Virus record (IMG/VR): IMGVR_UViG_3300036853_000164
Coordinates: 1 to 58,173 of that record
DNA length: 58,173 bases
Origin: a virus
Reading direction: 5' to 3' (one strand)
Shown: in pieces, positions 33,644 to 41,181 of the stretch
Position numbering within the stretch: position 1 is the stretch's first letter
Layout of the letters: each line of letters starts with the position of its first letter
The notes under the pieces: generated by a model
Told to the model about the DNA's origin: nothing
The model's input: the letters and a program-made list of their open reading frames with translations, nothing else
Databases searched by the model: none
Translations under genes and position numbers: made by a program

Positions 33644-33832
33644 TCACCGCCGCCTCACCTCGATGACGTAGGTCTCTGCGCACTTCACGCAGATCGCCCG
33701 CATGTCCCCAGCGCCAGCGGGTAGCATCTCGCCATCATGGCGAGTGGGGTTATGCCTGTCATAGGCAAGCGGCGCGTCGTAGAAGGTTTTGCATTTGCAC
33801 ACGTCACAGAGCCAGTAGTCAATTAGTGCCAT
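33644..33832 (-). CDS. Small zinc-ribbon-like protein, 62 aa
   Basis: The ATG at 33832 has GAGGAGGAG eight bases upstream; a GTG at 33841 is the alternative. CDVCKC near the N-terminus and CVKC near residue 50 could bind zinc. The middle is His/Asp-rich (YDRHNPTRHDGEM). Function unknown. Confidence 0.6.
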   Translation of the reverse strand: MALIDYWLCDVCKCKTFYDAPLAYDRHNPTRHDGEMLPAGAGDMRAICVKCAETYVIEVRRR

Positions 33833-33847
33833 TATTCGCACTCCTCC

Positions 33848-34369
33848 TCAGGGGTGTGCCGATCTAGCCGAATCTGGACTGACCTGGGCAGTCGCGCGCC
33901 TCGCCATCTTCATTGACCTGAGACTAGTAGGCTTTGGCTTCGCCTTTACCAGGAGCTTCGGTCCGGGCTTTCCCCGTCTCGGCTTCGGCGCCATGGCATT
34001 GAGAAGCTCCAGAAGGCTCTCAAGGCCCCATTCGTTCATCGCCGAATTCACGATGTTGCAGACGATGCGAAGATTGCCGTCGACATAGCCGAGAGCCGGC
34101 ACGATGCGATCGAGACTCGGCCCGAACGGGTCTTTGCGATACCCCTCCCGATAGCCCCTCGGGGCCTTGAGCGGAATGCCGCTTACCGCGCATCGCCAAT
34201 TCTGGTCAACGAGGAGCCGATCAATCAGGTGATCGTCGATATTGCAGGGGACGCTCTTCGTGCGCGAACGCTCACGCGCGGCGTTCTTAGTCTGCACGCA
34301 ATACCGCCAGAATGCCTGACGCTCTTCTGGGCTTATTTGCGCTAATCTGGGTAGTTGCATTTTTGCCAC
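33848..34369 (-). CDS. HNH-type endonuclease-like protein, 173 aa
   Basis: The core (NWRCAVSGIPL, FGPSLDRIVPALGYVDGNLRIVCNIVNSAMNEWG) matches HNH variants with a D-R-I block and an N-x-R/Q-x-V-C-x(3)-N motif. The first His of a classic HNH is replaced by S-L-D, as in several phage families. The C-terminal 45 residues are basic and probably disordered. It could be a homing-type nuclease or a packaging helper. First gene after a 145-bp AT-rich gap. Confidence 0.65.
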   Translation of the reverse strand: MAKMQLPRLAQISPEERQAFWRYCVQTKNAARERSRTKSVPCNIDDHLIDRLLVDQNWRCAVSGIPLKAPRGYREGYRKDPFGPSLDRIVPALGYVDGNLRIVCNIVNSAMNEWGLESLLELLNAMAPKPRRGKPGPKLLVKAKPKPTSLRSMKMARRATAQVSPDSARSAHP

Positions 34370-34514
34370 AAATCTATTCCTTTAATATATTCAAATAGTT
34401 AAGATGTGCGCGACTTACATTTCCAATACGTCTGTTCATTTAGTTTCCAATGAGTTAGGCGGTCGAATCTGGCGTTTCGCAGCTATTTCTGTTCCTTAAA
34501 GGTTCGGATGAAGC
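34370..34514. other. AT-rich intergenic gap within minus-strand operon
   Basis: About 145 bases with no gene and clearly higher A+T content (TTTAATATATTCAAATAG near 34381). It likely holds a minus-strand promoter for the downstream small genes, but boxes cannot be assigned with confidence. Confidence 0.4.
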
Positions 34515-34712
34515 TCACACGAAGCCCTTGTCGATCGCCAGCCATTCCGGCATCGTGACGATGAACAAGCCCTTTTGAGGGGCCGGTTCGATCTCGATCT
34601 GGCTTTTCGGAAGCCATTTGGCTTCGTCGCCGCGTCCGGCGTCAGATACGAGGACGGCCCCGGCCGTCTCCGCATGCTTCGACACGGTGATGTCGATCAG
34701 GTCACTTTTCAT
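34515..34712 (-). CDS. Hypothetical protein, 65 aa
   Basis: A short conserved-looking phage protein with WLPKSQIEIEP and IVTMPEWLAIDKGFV at the C-terminus, a motif met in many temperate phage genomes beside recombination genes. Starts ATG 34712, coupled to the gene upstream (ATGA). Function unknown. Confidence 0.7.
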   Translation of the reverse strand: MKSDLIDITVSKHAETAGAVLVSDAGRGDEAKWLPKSQIEIEPAPQKGLFIVTMPEWLAIDKGFV

Positions 34713-34912
34713 TTCCCTTCCCTCCGCATCTTCGCCTTGTCCATCGCCGTCCGGTCCAGCACTGGGGCAGCCTCGTTCTTTAGAAAAACCTCGACGGCAA
34801 GATTGCCGAAGTTCCTGGTGTCCACGCGGACGTGATCAATCTCGCGGCCGGTCGCGTTCACGAAATCGATCAGCGCCCGCTGGATGGCATTCTCCAATTC
34901 GTCGACGGTCAT
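34709..34912 (-). CDS. Hypothetical protein, 67 aa
   Basis: ATG 34912 overlaps the recombinase stop (ATGA), so it is translated after it. The product (VDELENAIQRALIDFVNATGREIDHVRVDTRNFGNLAVEVFL) is a small alpha/beta protein. No family recognised. The coupling suggests a role near recombination or only common regulation. Confidence 0.6.
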   Translation of the reverse strand: MTVDELENAIQRALIDFVNATGREIDHVRVDTRNFGNLAVEVFLKNEAAPVLDRTAMDKAKMRREGK

Positions 34913-35841
34913 TCCCCGCCTCGCTTCTTGTCCCGCGCCCGTTCGATCGCCGTCCGGTCCAGCACATGCACCGCGGCCAGCGCGTTCTCCCGCTGGATCG
35001 AGTAGCGGCAGTACCGCGTCACCATCTGGGCCGACATGCCGATCATGTCGCTGATCTGCGGGATGGTCGCCCCGGCCCGGCGCAATCGCACCACGGCGGT
35101 TCCCCGCAGCCCGTGCATGACAAGCCCAGCCTCCTTGAGCGGCGCCAGGGCGGGCTTGGTGTTGCGCTCCCGCAGCCATTGGTTGGAGAGCTGCTGACGG
35201 GTGAACGGGTGACCGTACTCCTTGAGCAGAATGAAGCCCGGCCGGCGCTCCCATGAGGCGATTGCCGCCTGCAGCGCGGCCGTGAACGGCACCCATAGTT
35301 CGAGCCCCGTCTTGACCTGGGTGACGTTGATGCCGGGCCGGCCCTCCACCTCCTCGATGTCGGTCCAGCGCATCTTGACGAGGTCTGAGCCGCGCTGGCC
35401 GGTGTTGGCGGCGAGCGTGACGACGCGGGCGAGGTGCGTACGGCAGTGTTGCTCGGCGAGGGCCACCTGCTCGTCTGTCCACGGGATATGACCGCCGGTG
35501 CCGCCTGGCGCCTCGGTCCCGAGCGTAATCTGGCGGGGCAGAAGGTCCCGGACCAGGGCCCACTTCTCTAGGGATTTAATCGCAGTCTGCGCGCACTTTT
35601 GTTGCGCTGGCCGATCGGCGAGGCCGTCGAGGAACGCCTGCACGAGCGCTGGGCGCATTTCATCCACAGGAATCGCACCGAGAATGTCCGACCGTTCGGC
35701 GAGGTTGAGCAGGTGCCGGTAATGAACTTGCGTCGAGCGCGAGAGCGCTTCGAACTTGGGCGACATGAGGAAAGCGCGGACGACAGCCGCAAAACTCCCC
35801 GTCTTGATCTTAGTGACCTTGGGCCGCCCGTCGTGTTGCAT
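34909..35841 (-). CDS. Tyrosine recombinase (early operon), 310 aa
   Basis: Core-binding domain in residues 1-115 (FEALSRSTQVHYRHLLNLAE), catalytic domain after. Visible catalytic residues: Arg in NTGQRGSDLVKMRW, Lys in TQVKTG, H-x-x-R in MHGLRGTAVV and the Tyr in TRYCRY. The usual G-H before the Tyr is G-M here (IGMSAQMVTRY), so one active-site residue is replaced. The start is ATG 35841, which overlaps the HTH gene upstream. It may be a second integrase or a resolvase of altered activity. The intact integrase lies at 48.6 kb. Confidence 0.8.
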   Translation of the reverse strand: MQHDGRPKVTKIKTGSFAAVVRAFLMSPKFEALSRSTQVHYRHLLNLAERSDILGAIPVDEMRPALVQAFLDGLADRPAQQKCAQTAIKSLEKWALVRDLLPRQITLGTEAPGGTGGHIPWTDEQVALAEQHCRTHLARVVTLAANTGQRGSDLVKMRWTDIEEVEGRPGINVTQVKTGLELWVPFTAALQAAIASWERRPGFILLKEYGHPFTRQQLSNQWLRERNTKPALAPLKEAGLVMHGLRGTAVVRLRRAGATIPQISDMIGMSAQMVTRYCRYSIQRENALAAVHVLDRTAIERARDKKRGGE

Positions 35842-36079
35842 TTGTAATGCTCGCTGCAATATCAATCTTGGACGGTGCCATGGTAGCGTCGTCAGGGGCA
35901 AGGTGACGCTCGACTTCCTTCCATGACCATAGCCGTTTGCCCCCGACCTTCTTCGGTGCGGGAAATAGTCCCATCTTCACCCAGTTCTCGATCGTGGACT
36001 CGCCGGCGCTGATGTGCGCGGAAAGCGTCGCCAAGTCTTGAAATGGGGGGATGAAGCCGGGCGGGCGGTCGTAGCTCAT
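35810..36079 (-). CDS. Excisionase-like HTH protein, 89 aa
   Basis: MerR/AlpA-like winged-helix pattern: FQDLATLSAHISAGESTIENWVKMGLFPAPKKVGGKRLWSWKEVERHL, with the wing around KRLWSW. Proteins like this direct excision or act as regulators, and this one is immediately upstream of a recombinase with a 32-bp overlap. Likely recombination directionality factor for one of the recombinases. Confidence 0.7.
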   Translation of the reverse strand: MSYDRPPGFIPPFQDLATLSAHISAGESTIENWVKMGLFPAPKKVGGKRLWSWKEVERHLAPDDATMAPSKIDIAASITNATRRAAQGH

Positions 36080-36123
36080 GGTGCCACGTCGCCTCTGGGC
36101 GGAAGGAGGAAGCGGAGAGTCAT
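36076..36123 (-). CDS. Mini-ORF bridging two genes, 15 aa
   Basis: ATG 36123 overlaps the DUF1643 stop (ATGA), and its TGA overlaps the HTH gene start (ATGA). It encodes MTLRFLLPPRGDVAP. It exactly carries ribosomes from one gene to the next, so it may be a coupling or leader peptide. The upstream region of the HTH gene also has GGAAGGAGG at about 36100-36108. Confidence 0.4.
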   Translation of the reverse strand: MTLRFLLPPRGDVAP

Positions 36124-36623
36124 GGCCAGACCTCCAGCGCGGTCCCACTCTTGATGTAGAGAGGGTGCTTCGGAGCGCCTGATTTCGTCTTGCCGAAGCA
36201 ATACGCGGCAGGCCGGCGAGAGCGCACCGCGTTGCGAACGTCGATCGAGGCCGCGCCGATTGCCATCGGATGAGCGCCCCAGGCATAGATCGCGATATCG
36301 TAGCGCCCGACTGCATCCTCGACAATTGCTAGGTTTCTGGGGCCGACCGGATCGGTGGCCTTGCACAGCGCTTCCGGATCGGTTGCCCGGAAGGCAAATA
36401 GATTGACGACCTCAAAGCTGCCGTAGCTGAGGCCGCGCAACAGTCGTGTCAGGGACCGGATCGTGGCATCATCAACCTCGGCATCTGCGGTGCTCGGATT
36501 GAGCATGATGACCAGCGCCCGAGGTTTGGCGTGGTCCCATGTCCGGCGCAACAGGTAACGATAAGTGCCACAATCCGACATGACGGCATCGCGCTCTATG
36601 AAGAGGTCGCCCATCTCAGTCAT
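36120..36623 (-). CDS. DUF1643 family protein, 167 aa
   Basis: Matches DUF1643 well: CGTYRYLLRRTWDHAKPRALVIMLNPSTADAEVDDATIRSLTRLL, GSFEVVNLFAFRATDP, and AIYAWGAHP. Members are common in phages and bacteria, without a known reaction. The fold may be related to nucleotide- or nucleic-acid-binding proteins. ATG 36623 has GGAGG six bases upstream. Confidence 0.85.
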   Translation of the reverse strand: MTEMGDLFIERDAVMSDCGTYRYLLRRTWDHAKPRALVIMLNPSTADAEVDDATIRSLTRLLRGLSYGSFEVVNLFAFRATDPEALCKATDPVGPRNLAIVEDAVGRYDIAIYAWGAHPMAIGAASIDVRNAVRSRRPAAYCFGKTKSGAPKHPLYIKSGTALEVWP

Positions 36624-36660
36624 GCAGCCTCCGGCGGCCGGCAGCAGCGGAGTTCCGTTT

Positions 36661-37389
36661 TCATGTCGCGGACCTCGGATATTCCCTGATCATGAGATCG
36701 TTTGGGATCGGAGCGAATGGCTTTCGCTTGCCGCCCATCTGTTTCACAAAGAAGTAGATGCCCTGGCGGCGGCATTGGTCGCGAAGACGGCGCGCCCATT
36801 CGAGGTCAAATGCTCGCGCATGCGGGCCAGATTCCCCACCGACGATCAGCCAATCGAGCGGCGCATCGCGGTCAAGCATAAGAGGTCCGAGCGCTGGCTC
36901 GTAGGAAATGAAACGTACCGCGGCCGGTACTTTGTAGAGGTGATTGGCGCGCCGATCGTACTCGTCCTGATTTTCCGCCGTCATGCCCAGCCAGACGTTG
37001 GGCCAAAGGCCGTCATTCCATCCGGCGGGCAACATCTTTGCGATGTTCTGCGGCCGCTTGGTGAGAATCAGCCAGTCGAGATTCGGGGTCTCGTCGATGA
37101 CGCGCCAAGCGTCGGCCCGCCATTCATTAGGCACTTGATTGTCGAAGAAATCGGCGAGGCTGTTCGTGAAGACCTTTGGCCGCGTTGCGGCGCCAGCAGC
37201 GCGCTTGTTCCACTTGTGCGGCTCGGCCCATGTCTTGGTGCGGCGCCGCTCGCCCTGCCATAGCTCGGGATGGCCGGCACGCTTCGCCCATGTCTCAGCG
37301 TAGCAGAAGTCGCAGGCCGCCGAGAGCTTGGCGCAACCTACCCAAAAGTTGTGCGTGAAATCGCACCATTCTATTTTTGTTTCACCCAT
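36661..37389 (-). CDS. Phage Gp37/Gp68 (DUF5131) family protein, 242 aa
   Basis: The N-terminus (KIEWCDFTHNFWVGCAKLSAACDFCYAETWAKR) is the signature of this family: cysteines in a C-x(7)-C-x(2)-C arrangement that suggests a radical-SAM-like iron-sulfur site. FVKQMGGKRKP near the end is also typical, and LDWLIVGGESGPHARAF lies in the middle. Reaction unknown. The start ATG 37389 overlaps the previous gene stop by 8 bases. Confidence 0.85.
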   Translation of the reverse strand: MGETKIEWCDFTHNFWVGCAKLSAACDFCYAETWAKRAGHPELWQGERRRTKTWAEPHKWNKRAAGAATRPKVFTNSLADFFDNQVPNEWRADAWRVIDETPNLDWLILTKRPQNIAKMLPAGWNDGLWPNVWLGMTAENQDEYDRRANHLYKVPAAVRFISYEPALGPLMLDRDAPLDWLIVGGESGPHARAFDLEWARRLRDQCRRQGIYFFVKQMGGKRKPFAPIPNDLMIREYPRSAT

Positions 37390-37705
37390 GGTCGCGCCTC
37401 GCTCCAATCTCAATCACCCGCACCAGTCCAATCACTTGCTGGGCACAGTCGTTGCTCTGGCTCTTGAGCCGCGCTGCGCAGGCCTCGGTTGTCCAATCCT
37501 CTTTCGGGCCCAAGCCGCGCTCGAACGCCGTCGCCATGTCGTCGATGGCGCCGAGCCACGCATTACGCAGCACGCGCGGTCCTTCCGTAGGTTCGGCGCG
37601 GCCCCTTGCGCTGTCCGGGACACCGGGGCCGCGCCGACAGCCTGCTTCAACGCCGTTTGCGGTCGGCGCCACAGGGCTGATGGTGTTGGTGTTGCGGATG
37701 GTCAT
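37382..37705 (-). CDS. Hypothetical protein, 107 aa
   Basis: ATG 37705 overlaps the previous stop (ATGA). The first 45 residues are polar and Gly/Pro/Arg-rich, probably disordered. The rest is helical (NAWLGAIDDMATAFERGLGPKEDW, DCAQQVIGLVRVIEIGARR). Soluble. No family recognised. Confidence 0.55.
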   Translation of the reverse strand: MTIRNTNTISPVAPTANGVEAGCRRGPGVPDSARGRAEPTEGPRVLRNAWLGAIDDMATAFERGLGPKEDWTTEACAARLKSQSNDCAQQVIGLVRVIEIGARRDHG

Positions 37706-38142
37706 GTCGGCTCGCCCTTCTCGGTGGCGGAGCGGAGGGCGGCATTCTTTTTCATTTGGCCGCGCCAATTGACTGAGGGTTCGTGTTCCCAAGAGTAGAG
37801 TTGGGCTGCCAGCGCCTCCATCATCGACGAGGATGTTTCCAGTGCCTCCGCCAGCTCCGCCTTCTCACGGCGGAGGCGGGCGATCTCGGCGTGCATGTCG
37901 GGGGCGGCGGCAATCAGGCGGGCATTAGCCTCGATGTTGTCGGGGAAGTTATGGACGGCCGCTAGTGTTGGCAGGATCATGCCACCGTTCTCAGAGCCCG
38001 TGATGTGGTAGCCCCAAAAGACGTTCCCGTTGGCGTCAATGTCCTTGGCCTTATAGAGAGACCTATTGATCGGTGGACGGCGCGTTTCAGCATACCGCCA
38101 CGGCCCCGGCGTAAACCCGCTGATCTCGCTCACGTCGTTCAT
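37702..38142 (-). CDS. Phage protein of ANARLIAAAPDM type, 146 aa
   Basis: Contains GFTPGPWRYAE and ANARLIAAAPDMHAEIARLRRE, a combination common in temperate phage accessory proteins (a GPW-type N-terminus with a helical tail). The rest is a short coiled coil (KAELAEALETSSSMMEALAAQ). Function unknown. Coupled on both sides by ATGA. Confidence 0.75.
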   Translation of the reverse strand: MNDVSEISGFTPGPWRYAETRRPPINRSLYKAKDIDANGNVFWGYHITGSENGGMILPTLAAVHNFPDNIEANARLIAAAPDMHAEIARLRREKAELAEALETSSSMMEALAAQLYSWEHEPSVNWRGQMKKNAALRSATEKGEPT

Positions 38143-38393
38143 TGCAAACTCCTCTTCACTGCCGAGCTGCCATCGCGACGCAGTGCGTTGAGCTCGAATA
38201 GCTCGTCATGCAGTCGTTGGTTCTGCTCGGTCAGGGCGCGGTTGAGGTCCGCGCTGCCTTGAAGCTTGAGCTTGACCCGAGCGATCTCGTCTGCGTCGTC
38301 GGAGCGTCGCGCCATGCTGACAAGTGCAATGGCTAAGGCCGTCACGATAGAGCCGCCCCACATGCCGCCGAGAAAGAGCATCGTTTCGATCAT
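38139..38393 (-). CDS. Membrane-anchored coiled-coil protein, 84 aa
   Basis: ATG 38393 overlaps the previous stop. A membrane helix (MLFLGGMWGGSIVTALAIALVSM) is followed by a coiled coil (EIARVKLKLQGSADLNRALTEQNQRLHDELFEL). Possibly a small inner-membrane regulator. No family recognised. Confidence 0.6.
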   Translation of the reverse strand: MIETMLFLGGMWGGSIVTALAIALVSMARRSDDADEIARVKLKLQGSADLNRALTEQNQRLHDELFELNALRRDGSSAVKRSLQ

Positions 38394-38734
38394 CGCAGCA
38401 CCACCCCTCCGGTAAGCTTGCGCTTCCATTTCGACGCCCGGCCGAAGGGGAGAACTCTACGGCCGGGCGCCTTCGCGCCGAGATGGAAGCGTTTCATGCG
38501 CTCTGCCTTGGCGATCTTCGTGATGTCTTTAGCCGTCTTCGTGCGATGACAAGCTCGGCACAAAGGAACGCAATTACCGAGATCGCTGTTAGAAGAAAGT
38601 CCATAAGGTATTCCATGATCGTACTCGCAATTTCCCGGAAACAGCTTTGCGGTACACATAGAACAGCACCCCTTGGCCCGCTCGAAAGCTGCGACTTTCA
38701 CCTTGGCACTAAACCTACGAGCCACTGCGTTCAC
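38390..38734 (-). CDS. HNH endonuclease, 114 aa
   Basis: Compact HNH nuclease: CCSMCTAKLFPGNCEYDHGIPYGLSSNSDLGNCVPLCRACHRTKTAKD, with a zinc-binding C-x(2)-C...C-x(2)-C pair, the D-H of the catalytic motif and N near LGNCVPLC. The rest is basic. The start is most likely GTG 38734 (or GTG 38725), because no ATG exists upstream of the motif with proper spacing. Such nucleases act in packaging or as mobile nucleases. Confidence 0.75.
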   Translation of the reverse strand: MNAVARRFSAKVKVAAFERAKGCCSMCTAKLFPGNCEYDHGIPYGLSSNSDLGNCVPLCRACHRTKTAKDITKIAKAERMKRFHLGAKAPGRRVLPFGRASKWKRKLTGGVVLR

Positions 38735-39380
38735 CGATTGGCTTGAGCGCCTCCTCCACCGACATGAAATTCCGAAAAATTCTGTCGTAGAGGGTTGCGC
38801 GTTTGATCCCGTATCGTTTCGCGGCAACACTTAATGGCACCATCTCGCCATCGATGCAGATGGAGAGCGTGTTGCGCTTGTTGTTCGCCTGTTCGCCCAA
38901 TGTCGCCCAATAGCAATTCGAGGGCTCGTAGTTGCCGTTTACATCTCGCCTTTCCAGCGAGTGCTTCCGTGAAGGCGCGGCGCCGATGTCTTCAAGGAAG
39001 CACTCGATCCCGGCGCGGAGCCCGTCGCCATTGAGCCATCGATCGCAGATCGAAATTCCGCGGCCTCCATAGTGTTTCCAGGCTGGCGCTCGCGAATCGA
39101 AACATCTGTCTTTCATGTCGTGATAGGCAACATATTCCTTGGTGCCAGCCCTGCCATGGCGCGTATTCGCCGCTTTCACCCTCTCGATCCGTAGACACCC
39201 GCAAGATTTCGTGTGGCCGCGCGGTAGTTGGTCGCCTCTGATGTCTTTGGTTGCGCCACAGTCGCATCGGCATTGCCACTGAGAGCGAGCCCCATCGATG
39301 TTCGTCGAGCGGCAAAGGACGACGAGCCGTCCGAACCGTAAGCCGGTTAAATCGGGGGTCCGCCGAGTCATTTCCGTCAC
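38715..39380 (-). CDS. AP2/HNH-type homing endonuclease-like protein, 221 aa
   Basis: The N-terminal zinc part (GLRFGRLVVLCRS, CRCDCGATKDIRGDQLPRGHTKSCGCLR) is followed by YHDMKDRCFDSRAPAWKHYGGRGISICDRWL and SLERRDVNGNYEPSNCYWATLGEQANNKR. This three-part pattern is frequent in phage-encoded DNA-binding or homing-type proteins. The C-terminal 50 residues look like an HTH (VAAKRYGIKRATLYDRI). Start GTG 39380 overlaps the ATPase stop; ATG 39371 is an alternative. Confidence 0.7.
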   Translation of the reverse strand: MTEMTRRTPDLTGLRFGRLVVLCRSTNIDGARSQWQCRCDCGATKDIRGDQLPRGHTKSCGCLRIERVKAANTRHGRAGTKEYVAYHDMKDRCFDSRAPAWKHYGGRGISICDRWLNGDGLRAGIECFLEDIGAAPSRKHSLERRDVNGNYEPSNCYWATLGEQANNKRNTLSICIDGEMVPLSVAAKRYGIKRATLYDRIFRNFMSVEEALKPIGERSGS

Positions 39381-40561
39381 CCCGCCGAATAGAAATCGAC
39401 ATAGGACGACTCGACGGCCCCGTTAGGCTTGGCGCGGCGGAGGAAGCCGGGCAGGTCGAGGTCGTCATCCGCCGGCTTTGCGGAATTTTCCGGGATTTCG
39501 TCGTTGATCTCGGGCTTGGCGTCCGGCTTGGCATAGCGGGAGGGCTTGCCTTCGAGCTCGACATGCAAAGAGTCGTAGCCGGCGCGCAGACGCTCGAGCG
39601 GCATGACTTCCTCGATCTCCACCCAGGACGCCTTGAAGTGCGCCCGCAGCAATTCGATCTTCGCCTTCTTGTCGGCGGCGCCCGTGCTCGGATGATGGAG
39701 CACAAGCAAGTCCTGGATTTCGTCGATCACGATCTTGCGCTGCACCGGCATCCAGTCGCGCTTCTCGGTCTTCAAGATGTGCTGGCTGTCGCTCGACGTG
39801 TCGACGCCGACATGGTTGCCGCCCAACTTCAGCATTTCGATGTGCGGCAGGAAATCCTCGAAGCCGGGATTGATGATCTTGGCGCCATCCAGCAGCGTCG
39901 AGCGGTCTTTCTGCACGGTCGCCTGATGCGCGACGATGTTGGTGCGGAGGTCCTCGATCTGTTCCATGAGAACCAAAAGCGACGGCTCGAAGCCAGTTTC
40001 GCCCTCGGTCTTCATCTTGGTGCCGGTCTTTTCGATCTGGCGCTTGCCGTTGTCGTCCTTGTAGTCGGTGAATTCGTAGCCAGCGCGACCGCACATGATG
40101 ATGTGAAGCTTGGAATTGATGAAGAGGTCGGTGAACTTGGCCCAGCCGTGCTCGCCCTTGAGATAGGACCAGTCGTCCATTTGCAGGAAAGTGCGCTGCT
40201 TCTTACGCATGTAACTCTCGCACAGCTCGCGCCAGGGATGGGTGATGGAGTCGATGATCAGGACGGCGGCGGCATCTTCGGCTTCGCGCACCACGGTCAA
40301 GAGATCGGCGAAGGTCCGGCGCTTGGCGACCACGAACGGAACGCCGGCCGCCTCGAAATCAGGGATCAGCCAGTCCGATCCCGTCTCGGTGTCAAAGAAT
40401 GCGACCGGCTTGTTCCTGACATCGATCCCCTTCGCCTGCATGTACTTGTGCAGGCCGATCGCGACCTTGCCCGCAGTCTTGGTCTTGCCGCCACCCTGGA
40501 AGCCAAGGATTCCCATTTTCAGAAAAGCGGAAGTGACTTTAGCTGGCTGTAGAAGTGACAT
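39377..40561 (-). CDS. RecA-fold ATPase, Sak4-like, 394 aa
   Basis: Walker A at residues 20-27 (GFQGGGKT), Walker B around residue 100 (AAVLIIDSITH), and AFFDTETGSDWLIPDF after the first strand. The order matches phage AAA/RecA-type ATPases of the Sak4 group, which act in single-strand annealing recombination. The C-terminal 90 residues are charged and may bind partners. Position at the head of the recombination genes supports this role. ATG 40561 has GGGGGA seven bases upstream. Confidence 0.75.
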   Translation of the reverse strand: MSLLQPAKVTSAFLKMGILGFQGGGKTKTAGKVAIGLHKYMQAKGIDVRNKPVAFFDTETGSDWLIPDFEAAGVPFVVAKRRTFADLLTVVREAEDAAAVLIIDSITHPWRELCESYMRKKQRTFLQMDDWSYLKGEHGWAKFTDLFINSKLHIIMCGRAGYEFTDYKDDNGKRQIEKTGTKMKTEGETGFEPSLLVLMEQIEDLRTNIVAHQATVQKDRSTLLDGAKIINPGFEDFLPHIEMLKLGGNHVGVDTSSDSQHILKTEKRDWMPVQRKIVIDEIQDLLVLHHPSTGAADKKAKIELLRAHFKASWVEIEEVMPLERLRAGYDSLHVELEGKPSRYAKPDAKPEINDEIPENSAKPADDDLDLPGFLRRAKPNGAVESSYVDFYSAG

Positions 40562-40564
40562 GGT

Positions 40565-40741
40565 TTAATCCCCCGTGTTTGGCGCTTCACAATTTTCCGT
40601 CAAATCTCTGATTGCTTCGGCTTCGGTTCGTCCGTAGCCGTAGTTCCCCATCTCGAAGCCGTCGTAGTGCGCGCTCCAATCGAACGAGCGCGTCGGGATG
40701 GGCGGGTAGACGTGGGTGGTTACGATCTTCGGCGCGGGCAT
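40565..40741 (-). CDS. Short phage protein, 58 aa
   Basis: ORF of 58 codons. The sequence includes PPIPTRSFDWSAHYDGFEMG and YGYGRTEAEAIRDL, a combination that recurs in many phage genomes as a small protein beside recombination genes. ATG 40741 overlaps the previous stop by one base (TGATG). Function unknown. GAAGGAG-like motif absent; coupling drives translation. Confidence 0.75.
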   Translation of the reverse strand: MPAPKIVTTHVYPPIPTRSFDWSAHYDGFEMGNYGYGRTEAEAIRDLTENCEAPNTGD

Positions 40742-41094
40742 CACTCAAACTCTCGCTCGAGTTCCCTCATCTGCTCCGCCGCGATCTTGAACGTGTCGAT
40801 GATATCGCCGCGCGTGTCGCTCAAAATCCCCATGACGCTCACCTCGAACGTGATCCCCGACGTGCGGTGCTTGGCATCGGCCAGGACCGCGGTCAGATAA
40901 GTCTCCACCGCAGTAAAGAGCCCCTGCACATGCTCAGCTCTCTCTTCCATGTCGGCGGAGTCGGCCTCGCCGATGATGTTGACGGGGTGGTTGTCGGCGA
41001 GCGCGACCAGGAGATCGCTGAAGGCGACGCGGATGGTCGGGGCTGGGCGCTTGGCGGAAGCGAAGTGGATGCGGTCTTGGGTGTGGGTGGTCAT
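40741..41094 (-). CDS. First gene of minus-strand early operon, 117 aa
   Basis: ATG 41094 with GGGGAG nearby (CAGGGGAGCACAC). Soluble mixed protein (TIRVAFSDLLVALADNHPVNIIGEADS; TYLTAVLADAKHRTSGITFEV; FKIAAEQMRELEREFE). It is the first gene after the operator region, so it is likely made very early. No family recognised. Confidence 0.65.
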   Translation of the reverse strand: MTTHTQDRIHFASAKRPAPTIRVAFSDLLVALADNHPVNIIGEADSADMEERAEHVQGLFTAVETYLTAVLADAKHRTSGITFEVSVMGILSDTRGDIIDTFKIAAEQMRELEREFE

Positions 41095-41121
41095 GTGTGC
41101 TCCCCTGGTTGATGGGAGCAC

Positions 41122-41138
41122 TGTGCATTATGTGCACA
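41122..41138. promoter_or_regulatory. Operator O1
   Basis: Perfect inverted repeat TGTGCA-N5-TGCACA of 17 bp upstream of the minus-strand early operon. Same half-sites and 5-bp spacer as three other sites around the repressor gene. On the minus strand TTGACT lies about 41144-41149. Likely bound by the XRE repressor and the Cro-like protein. Confidence 0.75.
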
Positions 41139-41155
41139 ATCCAGTCAAGATAAAA

Positions 41156-41172
41156 AGTGCGTATCCCGCACA
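41156..41172. promoter_or_regulatory. Operator O2
   Basis: AGTGCG-N5-CGCACA, one mismatch from a perfect inverted repeat, same 17-bp design. Its centre is 34 bp (about three helical turns) from O1, fitting cooperative binding. It lies between the repressor gene end and the minus-strand early promoter. Confidence 0.7.
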
Positions 41173-41181
41173 AATAATAGG

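Noticed and set aside
39251-40552. 433-codon plus-strand open frame opposite the Sak4-like ATPase gene
   Set aside because: It mirrors the codons of a clear minus-strand ATPase, has no SD or recognisable motif and only reflects high GC at third positions.
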